64,000 bases of DNA from Chitinivorax tropicus (GTDB lineage: Bacteria > Pseudomonadota > Gammaproteobacteria > Burkholderiales > SCOH01). Made by a program: the position numbers and the translations under genes. Below the pieces are notes generated by a model that saw only the letters and a program-made list of their open reading frames with translations, did no database searches and had not been told where the DNA came from. Location of the stretch: positions 186,001 to 250,000 of the forward strand of contig NZ_JACHHY010000001.1 in assembly GCF_014202905.1 (NCBI RefSeq), given 5' to 3'. Shown one piece after another: positions 54,756 through 63,216 of this stretch. How positions within the stretch are numbered: position 1 is the stretch's first letter; every line of letters begins with the position of its first letter.

Positions 54756-55400
54756 ATGGAGCTCTACACCTACTTCCGATCATCCGCCGCCTTCCGAGTG
54801 CGTATCGCGCTCAATCTGAAGGGGCTACCCTACACCCCACAATTCATCCACCTACTCAATCACGGCGGCGAGCAGCACAGCGTGGCCTACAAACAGCTCA
54901 ACCCGGCGGAGCTGGTGCCCACCTTGATCGACGGCAACCGAATCCTCACCCAGTCGCTGGCCATCTGCGAGTATCTGGAGGAAACCCACCCCGAGATCCC
55001 CCTGCTACCATCCTCACCCCTCGACCGGGCATGGGTGCGTGCCATTGCCCTTGGCATCGCGTGCGACATCCACCCCATCAACAATCTGCGCGTGCTGCAA
55101 TACCTGAGCAATGAGCTGGCTGTAACCGATGACGCCAAGACAGGCTGGGCCCAGCATTGGATCAAACTGGGCTTCGCCGCGCTGGAGAACCAGCTGGCAG
55201 GCGATGCGCGCACAGGGCTGTGTTGCCTGGGCAACACACCGACACTGGCCGATGTATGCCTGATTCCCCAGGTATTCAATGCACAGCGTTTTCAGGTCGA
55301 TATGGATGCCTACCCAACTTTGCAGCGTATCGCCACACATTGCCAGTCGCTGCCTGCCTTCAGCACAGCCGCCCCCGCCCAGCAACCTGACGCCGCCTGA
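54756..55400 (+). CDS. maiA: Maleylacetoacetate isomerase (zeta-class GST)
   Basis: 214 residues. The N-terminal thioredoxin-like domain carries the zeta-class glutathione motif YFRSSAAFRVRIALNLKG; ELVPTLIDG and TQSLAICEYLEETHP follow, and the helical domain shows CDIHPINNLRVLQYL. It isomerises maleylacetoacetate to fumarylacetoacetate. The ribosome site is GGAGA. A terminator lies before it, so it may have its own promoter within 54703-54755. Confidence 0.93.
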   Translation: MELYTYFRSSAAFRVRIALNLKGLPYTPQFIHLLNHGGEQHSVAYKQLNPAELVPTLIDGNRILTQSLAICEYLEETHPEIPLLPSSPLDRAWVRAIALGIACDIHPINNLRVLQYLSNELAVTDDAKTGWAQHWIKLGFAALENQLAGDARTGLCCLGNTPTLADVCLIPQVFNAQRFQVDMDAYPTLQRIATHCQSLPAFSTAAPAQQPDAA

Positions 55401-55896
55401 TGCTCTGGCCAACCCGAGCGTTGGCCATATTTTGTTTTTTTAAAAAATTTTGATTTTACTCACACCAAGCAACAATAAATATAAATATCATTTTATATCA
55501 ACACCATATCAAATCATCTTTAGAATCCACCTGCACTGAATCAGCAAACCGCTCTGGCAGGCATGCCCCCTAAACCACCTTCATTTCAAAATAGCAGCAA
55601 TAAAGACCGCTTCAAGCCGATTGTCCTGATTGGAACATACAAACATTCCCTTGTATTCGGATATACAATCCATAACTGCAAAAACATCTATTTTTCAACA
55701 TGAACCTTGTAGATCAGCCTGAACGGCCACTTTCCGTGACGGTGTCGATATTTTTTACAATGATGTCATATCAATCATTTACGCATTTCGCATTCCCTTG
55801 TTTATAAGGGTAAAAAAAATAATGGCATTAGAATTGCTTAATAGAAATGGTTATTGCAAATGCTTCATCAATCTTTATCGAGGTCACCGCAACATT
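55401..55896. other. A/T-rich intergenic region
   Basis: 496 bases with no convincing gene. It is markedly A/T-rich from about 55430 to 55860, unlike the coding DNA on either side. The frame of the next gene opens at 55798 but without signal-peptide or ribosome-site support until 55897. Confidence 0.5.
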
Positions 55897-56448
55897 ATGA
55901 AAACCACCCAACTCAAACTGCTCACCGCCGTACTCCTGACCGCCACCACGTTCGCCGCCCAGGCTGCTGATCGCTGCTACCCACTCGTCGGCGCGCTCCG
56001 CTTGGATATGGACCCCACCTGCCAAGTCGCCACCGAATACCCTGGCAATGCCTTCCTGAAGGCACCCAACACCTGCCACCGGACCACCGTCACCGGCCTG
56101 GGCAAGGGTTTTTCCGGCCTGACCGTTGAAACGGTGTTCGGTGCCGATCAAGGCCACACCATGACACCTGGTAGCGCCAATGAGCAGCAGGTGCCGCCAG
56201 TACCCGATGGCACCAGCCCTATTCCTTACACCCGCCGCTTCTTCACAGGCCGCACCATCATCAAATCCGGCAATGACGCACTGTACGGTGCAGATGCAGG
56301 TGTGATGGGGGCGAAAGGCCTGTCCGAGCAGATCCTGCTGGTGGGCGGCACAGGAAGGTTCAATGGCGCCAGCGGCCACATCTATGCCTTTGGTAACTAC
56401 CTTGGCAATTGGGGTGCCTATATTGGTGAGCTGTGCCTGCCAAGATAA
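55897..56448 (+). CDS. Secreted protein with dirigent/allene-oxide-cyclase-like barrel pattern
   Basis: 183 residues from ATG at 55897. A signal peptide (LKLLTAVLLTATTFAAQA) is followed by a mature protein with four cysteines near its ends and middle. The C-terminal half has the pattern LLVGGTGRFNGASGHIYAFG...YIGELCLP, which resembles the GGTG-F-A-G strand-turn of allene oxide cyclase/dirigent-like beta-barrels. I infer a small exported beta-barrel, function unknown. The preceding region is A/T-rich and the gene stands alone with its own terminator. Confidence 0.6.
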   Translation: MKTTQLKLLTAVLLTATTFAAQAADRCYPLVGALRLDMDPTCQVATEYPGNAFLKAPNTCHRTTVTGLGKGFSGLTVETVFGADQGHTMTPGSANEQQVPPVPDGTSPIPYTRRFFTGRTIIKSGNDALYGADAGVMGAKGLSEQILLVGGTGRFNGASGHIYAFGNYLGNWGAYIGELCLPR

Positions 56449-56468
56449 GGTATTGAGCTGACATCAAT

Positions 56469-56499
56469 AGAAAAGCCGACTCAAGTCGGCTTTTCTGTT
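56469..56499 (+). terminator. Strong intrinsic terminator after the secreted-barrel gene
   Basis: 12-bp stem AGAAAAGCCGAC / GTCGGCTTTTCT with loop TCAA, then GTTTT. It starts 20 bases past the stop. Confidence 0.88.
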
Positions 56500-56669
56500 T
56501 TGGTTGGTCGGTGGATCATGGTCCGAGTGGTGGGTTAGCAACAAGCGCCCCCGTTCATCCACCACCCAGCCACCAGCTCGGGTACGCACCCCACCACCTA
56601 TATCTGGATGGATTCAGGGCGTACCCAGGCTTTGCCTGATCTCGGCCCAGTCATACGGCACAGGCCCGT

Positions 56670-57476
56670 TCAATCATCTCCGCCAAAGATCCCACTCAAA
56701 GCACCACTCCCCAACACCGAGCCCTGGTCCTGACTGGTACCACCTGCCGCCGGTGCCGCCATGACAATGCGGTTTGCCAGCTTGGACAACGGCAACGATT
56801 GCAACCAGACTTTGCCAGGGCCAGTCAATGTGGCAAAGAACAGTCCTTCTCCGCCAAACAGCGCACTCTTGACCTTGCCAACGAACTGGATATCGAAATC
56901 GACGGTCGGCTGGAAAGCCACTACGCAACCGGTATCGATCCGCAACCGCTCACCCGGCGCCAGCTGACGCTCGCAGATGGTGCCGCCCGCATGCACAAAA
57001 GCCAAGCCATCGCCTTCCAGCTTCTGCATGATGAACCCCTCGCCGCCGAACAGCCCCGCGCCCAGCTTGCGCTGAAAGGCGATGCCCATCGACACGCCCT
57101 TGGCCGCACACAGGAATGAATCCTTCTGGCAGATCAGCGTGCCACCCACATCCGGCAGATGCACTGGAATGATCTTGCCAGGGTAAGGCGCAGCGAACGC
57201 CACGCGACGCTTGCCATGCCCTTCATTGTGAAAGACCGTGGTGAACAACGATTCACCCGTCAACAAACGCTTGCCCGCACCCAGCAATTTCCCCATGAAG
57301 CCGCTCTGTTGTTGCGAGCCATCACCGAAAATGGTGTCCATCTCGACGCCATCTTCCATGTACATCATTACGCCAGGCTCGCCAATCGCCGCCTCGCCGG
57401 GGTCCAGCTCCACCTCGACATACTGCATGTCGTCGCCGAATATTTGGTAGTCGATCACATCCATAGCCATAGCCAT
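56670..57476 (-). CDS. AIM24 / TIGR00266 family protein
   Basis: 268 residues from ATG at 57476, with a perfect AGGAGG site; the frame is open 7 codons upstream. The beta-rich body shows [67 protein letters not shown] and [28 protein letters not shown], the paired GGEG repeats typical of the family. The C-terminus is Gly/Ser-rich. The molecular function is not established in bacteria. It is divergent from the degenerate GGDEF gene. Confidence 0.88.
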   Translation of the reverse strand: MAMAMDVIDYQIFGDDMQYVEVELDPGEAAIGEPGVMMYMEDGVEMDTIFGDGSQQQSGFMGKLLGAGKRLLTGESLFTTVFHNEGHGKRRVAFAAPYPGKIIPVHLPDVGGTLICQKDSFLCAAKGVSMGIAFQRKLGAGLFGGEGFIMQKLEGDGLAFVHAGGTICERQLAPGERLRIDTGCVVAFQPTVDFDIQFVGKVKSALFGGEGLFFATLTGPGKVWLQSLPLSKLANRIVMAAPAAGGTSQDQGSVLGSGALSGIFGGDD

Positions 57477-57667
57477 ACAACCCTCCTTTTCAATCAAACC
57501 TGTCGGAATCGATTCCTGAACCGGGCTCTGCTAAGCGGTAGGCAAGGATCTCGATCGATTCCAGCCTCCTTCGGCAGACAAGCTACAGAGTGTGCAACAA
57601 AACCGTTTTCAGTCCAAGGGCCACGCAGCTGGCTTGCCGTGCAATCATCTTGGCTGGTTTTTTCCGG

Positions 57668-57698
57668 TGACAACTTTTCACAAAACCGCGCCTATAAT
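57668..57698 (+). promoter_or_regulatory. Candidate promoter of the degenerate GGDEF gene
   Basis: A perfect TATAAT at 57693-57698; the -35 is weak (TGACAA at 57668 with a long spacer, or ACAACT at 57670 with 17). It would give a start near 57705, which supports translation from ATG 57733 rather than from upstream codons. Confidence 0.45.
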
Positions 57699-57732
57699 GG
57701 CACCAGCACAATCAACACGCGGGCTCCCGAAC

Positions 57733-58689
57733 ATGTCCATCAACCGAGGCACCACTGCGCTCTCCACCCTGATCCTGGCTGGCCACAACATCGCCAAACC
57801 GCTGGCCGACCTGTTGAGCCAGCACGGCCACCAGGCGCGTTACACCGAACAGCTATCATTGGCGCACGAATTGGCGCAGCAGCATCTGCCTGATCTGATC
57901 CTGGTCGCCCCGGATCAACAGTCAGCCAACTGGCCAGAGGCCTTGACCCACCTGCGCCCGTCGGCCTCCTACCCGCAACCCCTGGTTGTCGCATTGACTG
58001 AGCCATCACTGGCCCCTGGCGAGCTGATCCAGGCGGGCTTCGACGACATACTGACGCTGCCGGTGCAGACCGATCTGCTGCTGGCCAAGGCCCGCTGGCT
58101 CCAGATCAACCACCCGCGTGCGGCCCGCCACAACGCCCTGGTCACCGACCGCCAACATGGCGGCCTCGATCCGATCACCGGTCTACCCAATCGCTTTCTG
58201 TTCGATGACCGCCTGAGCCATGCCATCTATCGTGCGCGCCGTGACCTCTTCAAGTTGGCGTTGATGTTGCTTGATCTCGATGACTTCAAACAGATCCACG
58301 AGCGCTTCGGTGACGATGCCACCGAGTTGGCCCTGCGTGAAATCGGCGCCCGGCTGCTGACCGTGCTGCGCAAGACCGACACGGTCGCTCGGATCGGCCA
58401 TGACAAATTCGCCATCCTTTTGGAGCAAACCGATCACCAGGACGACATCGCCATGCTCGCCAAACGCCTGATCGATCGGATCAACCTGCCGGTCGATTTC
58501 GCAGGCGTCCCGATCACCCTGGGCGCCAGCATCGGCATCGCGCTGTTCCCACTGGACGGCAGCGAGGTAGAGCCGCTGCACAAGGCAGTGGACTTGGCCA
58601 TGTACAAAGCCAAGCAAAGCGGGAAGAATACCTACGCATTCATCAGTCAGCGCCAGGAGCAGGAGATCTGCATGTTGAACCCGTCCTGA
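57733..58689 (+). CDS. Receiver-like plus degenerate GGDEF protein (likely c-di-GMP effector)
   Basis: 318 residues from ATG at 57733. Residues 1-130 look like a receiver fold (STLILAGHNIAKPLADLLSQHGHQARY, DLILVAPDQQ) but lack the usual acidic pocket and phospho-aspartate context. Residues 150-310 form a GGDEF domain (DPITGLPNRFLFDDRL, LMLLDLDDFKQIHERFGDDA). The signature is changed to GHDKF (222-226), while the inhibitory site RKTD is kept at 213-216. No EAL domain. It probably cannot make c-di-GMP but could bind it. Confidence 0.85.
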   Translation: MSINRGTTALSTLILAGHNIAKPLADLLSQHGHQARYTEQLSLAHELAQQHLPDLILVAPDQQSANWPEALTHLRPSASYPQPLVVALTEPSLAPGELIQAGFDDILTLPVQTDLLLAKARWLQINHPRAARHNALVTDRQHGGLDPITGLPNRFLFDDRLSHAIYRARRDLFKLALMLLDLDDFKQIHERFGDDATELALREIGARLLTVLRKTDTVARIGHDKFAILLEQTDHQDDIAMLAKRLIDRINLPVDFAGVPITLGASIGIALFPLDGSEVEPLHKAVDLAMYKAKQSGKNTYAFISQRQEQEICMLNPS

Positions 58690-58815
58690 GGGGGACAGCA
58701 CGGGTTCTTTGGGCCTCGGGCCACCTACTGTTGTCACTTGCCATGTTGGCCAGCAATCTCAGTGGGCGGCATCGGCAGGGTGAATGGTTTCACCCGCCAT
58801 ATGACAGGTACGGCG

Positions 58816-59661
58816 TCAAGCAATCTTCCGGCGCCGCTGCCACCCAAGCGCAGCAAGGCCCAGCGCTGCCAGCAGCAGCGGTGCTGGCTCATTCACCGTA
58901 CCCACATTGCCAGCCTCATTGGAAGCCGCAATACGCAGATTGTCGAGCGCTGCATAGCCCCCCTTCAGGAGATCGATCTGCAAGAGCACATTGCCGTTGG
59001 TATTACCTATGGCATCGAGCGCCACAGTCAGCTCAGACCAATTGAAAGTCCATTTATTGGGCGCAACGAGCCCCGTAATGTCTTCAGAGTCCAGCAGCTT
59101 TCCACCGCCAATGCCAGCCTGGCCGCTAGGATTATCGAACAGTGATAGTCGGAACACCGGTGCTTGTCCGCCGGTAGGGACGAACGGGCCGCCATGTGCG
59201 TTGAGATCTATGCTCGAAATATTCAGTCTGAAATTCAGAAAATGATTGTTGCCAACATTGAAAGCCAAACCGAGCAAGTCATCCTGACGTGAAGAAAGCA
59301 TCCCCAACACATAACTGCCCGCAATACCTTGCGGGTCTTTGAATCCACCCTTGCCGCCCTGAGCCGCCGCCCAGGCCTGAGTGCCGCCTACACGCAGCGT
59401 CTCGACGGTGAATTGCTGTGCGAACGTAAAGCCCTGGGGTTGATTGGGATAAAGCTGGTTGACCGAACTAAGGGCATTGACATCACCACCGTTATCCACA
59501 AACCCTACCGGTTTTTCGAAATTCTGGTTGTACAGCACGACTGCGCCAGCTTGGGCTATGGGCGCACTTAAAACGAACAACGAAGCTGAAACCGCCATAC
59601 AAAGGCGTTGCAAATTGGAGCGTTGACGCAGCTCAGCCCAGGGGCGGATATTTTCATGCAT
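58816..59661 (-). CDS. PEP-CTERM sorting-domain secreted protein
   Basis: 281 residues from ATG at 59661 (GAGGAA 6 bases upstream). A long signal peptide ends near SAPIAQAGA. The mature part is rich in Gly, Asn and Ser and has no catalytic motif. The C-terminus NEPAPLLLAALGLAALGWQRRR has the PEP-CTERM layout of short motif, hydrophobic helix and arginine cluster, with VNEP in place of the usual VPEP. Such proteins are processed by exosortase and tied to exopolysaccharide. No exosortase is in the window. Confidence 0.8.
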   Translation of the reverse strand: MHENIRPWAELRQRSNLQRLCMAVSASLFVLSAPIAQAGAVVLYNQNFEKPVGFVDNGGDVNALSSVNQLYPNQPQGFTFAQQFTVETLRVGGTQAWAAAQGGKGGFKDPQGIAGSYVLGMLSSRQDDLLGLAFNVGNNHFLNFRLNISSIDLNAHGGPFVPTGGQAPVFRLSLFDNPSGQAGIGGGKLLDSEDITGLVAPNKWTFNWSELTVALDAIGNTNGNVLLQIDLLKGGYAALDNLRIAASNEAGNVGTVNEPAPLLLAALGLAALGWQRRRKIA

Positions 59662-60260
59662 GTTCAATTCCTCATCTCAGAGACATTAAATGACGTTTCC
59701 AATGCCTCCTGGGCTTATCGTCCAATCCATATGGTTTCTGCTCACAGGGAGGCAAGTCGCCCGCAAGTATCCACATTCATATACGATTTGCAACAAATTA
59801 TAATATTCCGAATATTAAATATAAATCAAAAGTTCATTTCATAAAAACTCTATATTTGTTCATTTAAAACAAAAATATATAATTCAAATTTCGAATATAA
59901 AACATCAAAATCAATCCAAAAAAATGCAAGATCACTCATACTGACAGGCTGGCATTTAACTGACAGAAAGACAGAGTGACAAGCGGAGCCCTGTTTACAG
60001 CACGGAGCGCGTCCCCATGCCGTTGCGGCTCGGCAAGCGGAAGCGCTTCTATGCCATTGCGATGGAATTCACCTAGCGTGCGGCAGACGCAGGAAATAAT
60101 GGGTGATGGAATCGGATGCCCTGGCCGTGCCCTGACAATCGGGAACCGACCTGGCTATTGAAGAGGAGGGGCAATACAGGGTGGGCTGGATAGACATGGC
60201 GATTCCTGGCAGCCCCACAAGTCAACGGGAGCGTGCCAGTATGTCCGTCGGGTAAAGCTG
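59662..60260. other. A/T-rich intergenic region
   Basis: 599 bases with no convincing gene. The part from about 59780 to 59940 is very A/T-rich. I looked for a sigma-54 type GG-N10-GC element upstream of the PEP-CTERM gene and did not find a convincing one. Confidence 0.45.
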
Positions 60261-60632
60261 TCAGAGCTTGCTGTTCAAGCAACCCGAGCTTTTGCATTCC
60301 CGAATGCGGCTTTGCAGGAACTGGGCGCGATCGATGGTCTGGTTGGTGGCGCAGTCGAGGTTGACGAAGAAATCGTCACCTTCGCGGCGTGAGCATTGGC
60401 TATTGCGTTTTTTCATCCATGCGAGCTGGCCTTGCTTAAGCGTAGTCTTACCTTGGCTGTCGAGCAGGCCGACCAGCTCTTTGTAGCGTTCGTTCAGCTC
60501 CTTGTCAGCCTCGCCGTAGACTTTGTTCAGGCAGTAGAGCCCATCGAAGTCATTGATGGGTTTGTCACAATTCGAGTTGGCGAATGCCAGGGCGGGTAAT
60601 GCCAGTGCGAGCATGGCAAGGTATGGTTTCAT
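60261..60632 (-). CDS. LprI-like (DUF1311) secreted protein
   Basis: 123 residues. A signal peptide (YLAMLALALPALAFA) is followed by the LprI N-terminal-domain pattern: NCDKP, LYCLNKVYGEADKELNERYKELVGLL, LKQGQLAWMKKRNSQC, and cysteine pairs up to the C-terminus (ECKSSGC). Members of the family in mycobacteria inhibit lysozyme; for this protein that role is inference. It stands alone. Confidence 0.8.
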   Translation of the reverse strand: MKPYLAMLALALPALAFANSNCDKPINDFDGLYCLNKVYGEADKELNERYKELVGLLDSQGKTTLKQGQLAWMKKRNSQCSRREGDDFFVNLDCATNQTIDRAQFLQSRIRECKSSGCLNSKL

Positions 60633-60776
60633 GTTGAGATCCCTTGGTTGGCAAAGCGATGGATTATGATGTCGATGACCGGTCCGCGCAAATGCGCTTA
60701 CAAGGACGCCGGCAGCGTGCCCCCATCAGGTGGCTGACCGTGTGGGACACAACCTGCTGGCAAGCGGTGATGCCTG

Positions 60777-61175
60777 CTACTCGAATGGCCGCGTCATTTT
60801 CAACACCTCACCATCCCTGACCAGCCATGCCAGCCGGGCACGCTCTCCCTGGGTGTCTTGATCAAGGTGGAAATAGCCGTCTGTCTCGACCAGCACGCCA
60901 GCCTCCGTCTCTTGGAATTCCAACTGGGCCAGCGCGCTTACTTGGGCTTCGATCAACGGCAGCGCCGTTGTTTTGATTTCTGCACCATAAAAAGCGAGGC
61001 AGGCACCATTGATCGGATGGGTCTGCAGTAGCCAACCCGACCGATACGACGCTGCCAGGTCGCGCCCGATGCCTGCTCTGTCGGCCATCGCCTGGTGGTC
61101 ATCCAGAATGGCTGTGGCCTCCGCCAGCCGATTGGCAGGTACTGACAGCCAACCCTTGATGGTGGTGTAAGCCAT
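60777..61175 (-). CDS. Conserved-looking hypothetical protein
   Basis: 132 residues without a signal peptide or membrane segment. The sequence MAYTTIKGWLSVPANRLAEATAIL, YRSGWLLQTHPINGACLAFYGAEIKTTAL and YFHLDQDTQGERARLAWLVRDGEVL has regular codon use and an alternating alpha/beta look of a small single-domain cytoplasmic protein. I do not recognise a family. It is 85 bases downstream of liuD on the same strand and might be co-transcribed. Confidence 0.65.
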   Translation of the reverse strand: MAYTTIKGWLSVPANRLAEATAILDDHQAMADRAGIGRDLAASYRSGWLLQTHPINGACLAFYGAEIKTTALPLIEAQVSALAQLEFQETEAGVLVETDGYFHLDQDTQGERARLAWLVRDGEVLKMTRPFE

Positions 61176-61260
61176 ATCGCCCCCTCGCCTGCCAATGTGC
61201 CATGCATACTTTTTTATAGTATTGATTGCCTGCCGTGCAGCCCGAATACCAGCCGCGCCA

Positions 61261-63216
61261 TCACGATCCGATGATGGCCAATTGTTGCCGACGCTTGACC
61301 TGTTGCCCTTTGCCAGCTAGCAGGGTGTTCACGATGCCAGCACAGTCGGCGGTCAGCCGATGCTCCATTTTCATGGCCTCCAGCACCATCAACAATTGAC
61401 CGGCTTCGACCCGATCCCCGGTCTGGACACGCACATCGACAATCGCACCGTCCATGGGCGCGAGGACGATACCGCTCCCCGCACCGGTCTGACGGATAGG
61501 CGGCGCATGGGTCACGTCTGCCACTTGCCAGGCCCCACTGCAGGTCTGCAACAGCAGTTGCCCATGCAACATGGCAAATGCAGCCTTGAGCCGACGCACC
61601 CCTTGCAGATATTCGCAGTGATGCGCATCGGTCTGCAGCAGCACTAGCGTCTGAGCCTGCCCAGGCAGCTGCGCATCACTCACCGTCAGTGCGGCCCCGG
61701 CGGTTTCGACGATCACCTCATGGGTGCGCTCGCCCACCCTCAACACACGAGGTTGCTCTCCCAGCTGTTGACGCCCCCAGTCTCCGACACGCTGTGAGTG
61801 AACCTGTTGCAGCAATGCCGCCGCCAGCGCCAAGCTGTCGAAGTCGATGCACTGCGCAGACAGGCTGGGCAAATCAGCCTGATATTGGTCGATGAAGCCG
61901 GTATGGGTTTCGCCAGCCATGAACGCTGGATGATCGATCAACTCTTGCAGGAAACGCTGGTTGTGCACCACACCGAGCAGAGTGGTCTGTGACAGCGCAC
62001 GGGCCATGGCACGCACCGCATCAGCCCGAGTATCGCCATGGGTAATCAGCTTGGCCAGCATCGGGTCATAAAAGGGGGTGATCTGATCGCCAGTCTGGAT
62101 GCCATGATCGATCCGGATCGAAGATGGCACCCGCCAATGGATGACCGGCCCGGTTTGCGGCAAAAAGCCTTGTGCCGGATCTTCGGCATAGAGCCGCACC
62201 TCGATGGCATGCCCGCGTGGCGTCATGTCCGACTGCTGCCAAGGCAGCCGCTCGCCCTGAGCCACCCGCAGCTGCCAAGCGACCAGATCCAGCCCGGTGA
62301 CCAGCTCGGTGACCGGATGCTCGACCTGCAGGCGGGTGTTCATCTCCAGAAAATAGAACTGTTGATCGGCACCCAGCAGGAACTCCACCGTGCCTGCCCC
62401 CACATACCCGCATGCGCTGGCCGCCGCCACAGCTGCCGCCCCCATGCGCTCACGCAGGGCGTGGGTCATCACTGGGCAGGGGCTCTCCTCGATCACCTTC
62501 TGATGGCGCCGCTGCACCGAGCATTCACGCTCGCCGAGATGCAGCACCTGGCCATGAGTGTCCGCCAGGATCTGGAACTCAACATGTCGGGGATGCACCA
62601 CCGCTTTTTCCAAAATCAGCTCATCGCTGCCAAATGCGTGTCGTGCTTCGCTTCGGGCGCGATGCACGGCGTCTTCCAACGCCATGGGTTGATTGACCAG
62701 CCGCATGCCTCGCCCCCCACCCCCAGCTACCGCCTTGATCATCAGCGGGTAGCCGATCTCGCTCGCGGCCTGGGCCAGCGCCCGGTCAGACTGATCCTCA
62801 CCCGCATAGCCAGGCACACAGGGCACGCCCGCAGCCAGCATCGCAAGCTTGGCCTGCCGTTTGTTGCCCATCAACTGCATCGCAGCTGGCGATGGGCCAA
62901 CCCACACCAACCCAGCCGCCAATATGGCCTGTGCAAATAGCGCGTTTTCCGAGAGAAACCCATAGCCTGGGTGCACTGCCTCCGCACCACTTTGCTGGCA
63001 GGCAGCCAGCAGGCGGGGAATCGACAGATAGCTCTCCCCTACCGCAGGTGGCCCCAGGCGCACCGCTTCATCTGCCAGCCTGACATGGCGGGCATGCTGG
63101 TCAGCATCGGAAAACACCGCGATGGTGTGATAGCCCAGCTGATGGGCGGTGGCAATGAGGCGGCAGGCGATTTCACCTCGATTGGCGATCAACAAGCGGC
63201 GGAAGGGGCGTGTCAT
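61261..63216 (-). CDS. liuD: Biotin carboxylase/biotin carrier subunit of acyl-CoA carboxylase, probably methylcrotonyl-CoA carboxylase alpha
   Basis: 651 residues. The biotin carboxylase domain (1-450) shows ANRGEIACRL, GYGFLSEN, the ATP loop KAVAGGGGRGMRLV, RECSVQRRHQKVIEE and FLEMNTRLQVEHPVTE. The C-terminal carrier carries the biotin lysine in LEAMKMEH. Together with a beta subunit it would carboxylate 3-methylcrotonyl-CoA in leucine and isovalerate breakdown. Its start overlaps the stop of the enoyl-CoA hydratase gene (ATGA, 63213-63216), matching the liuC-liuD order. Propionyl- or geranyl-CoA carboxylase are alternatives. Confidence 0.85.
   Translation of the reverse strand: MTRPFRRLLIANRGEIACRLIATAHQLGYHTIAVFSDADQHARHVRLADEAVRLGPPAVGESYLSIPRLLAACQQSGAEAVHPGYGFLSENALFAQAILAAGLVWVGPSPAAMQLMGNKRQAKLAMLAAGVPCVPGYAGEDQSDRALAQAASEIGYPLMIKAVAGGGGRGMRLVNQPMALEDAVHRARSEARHAFGSDELILEKAVVHPRHVEFQILADTHGQVLHLGERECSVQRRHQKVIEESPCPVMTHALRERMGAAAVAAASACGYVGAGTVEFLLGADQQFYFLEMNTRLQVEHPVTELVTGLDLVAWQLRVAQGERLPWQQSDMTPRGHAIEVRLYAEDPAQGFLPQTGPVIHWRVPSSIRIDHGIQTGDQITPFYDPMLAKLITHGDTRADAVRAMARALSQTTLLGVVHNQRFLQELIDHPAFMAGETHTGFIDQYQADLPSLSAQCIDFDSLALAAALLQQVHSQRVGDWGRQQLGEQPRVLRVGERTHEVIVETAGAALTVSDAQLPGQAQTLVLLQTDAHHCEYLQGVRRLKAAFAMLHGQLLLQTCSGAWQVADVTHAPPIRQTGAGSGIVLAPMDGAIVDVRVQTGDRVEAGQLLMVLEAMKMEHRLTADCAGIVNTLLAGKGQQVKRRQQLAIIGS

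Noticed and set aside
58679-58710. Possible terminator after the degenerate GGDEF gene (AACCCGT / ACGGGTT)
   Set aside because: The loop is 15 bases, the left arm overlaps the stop region, and the T-run is broken.
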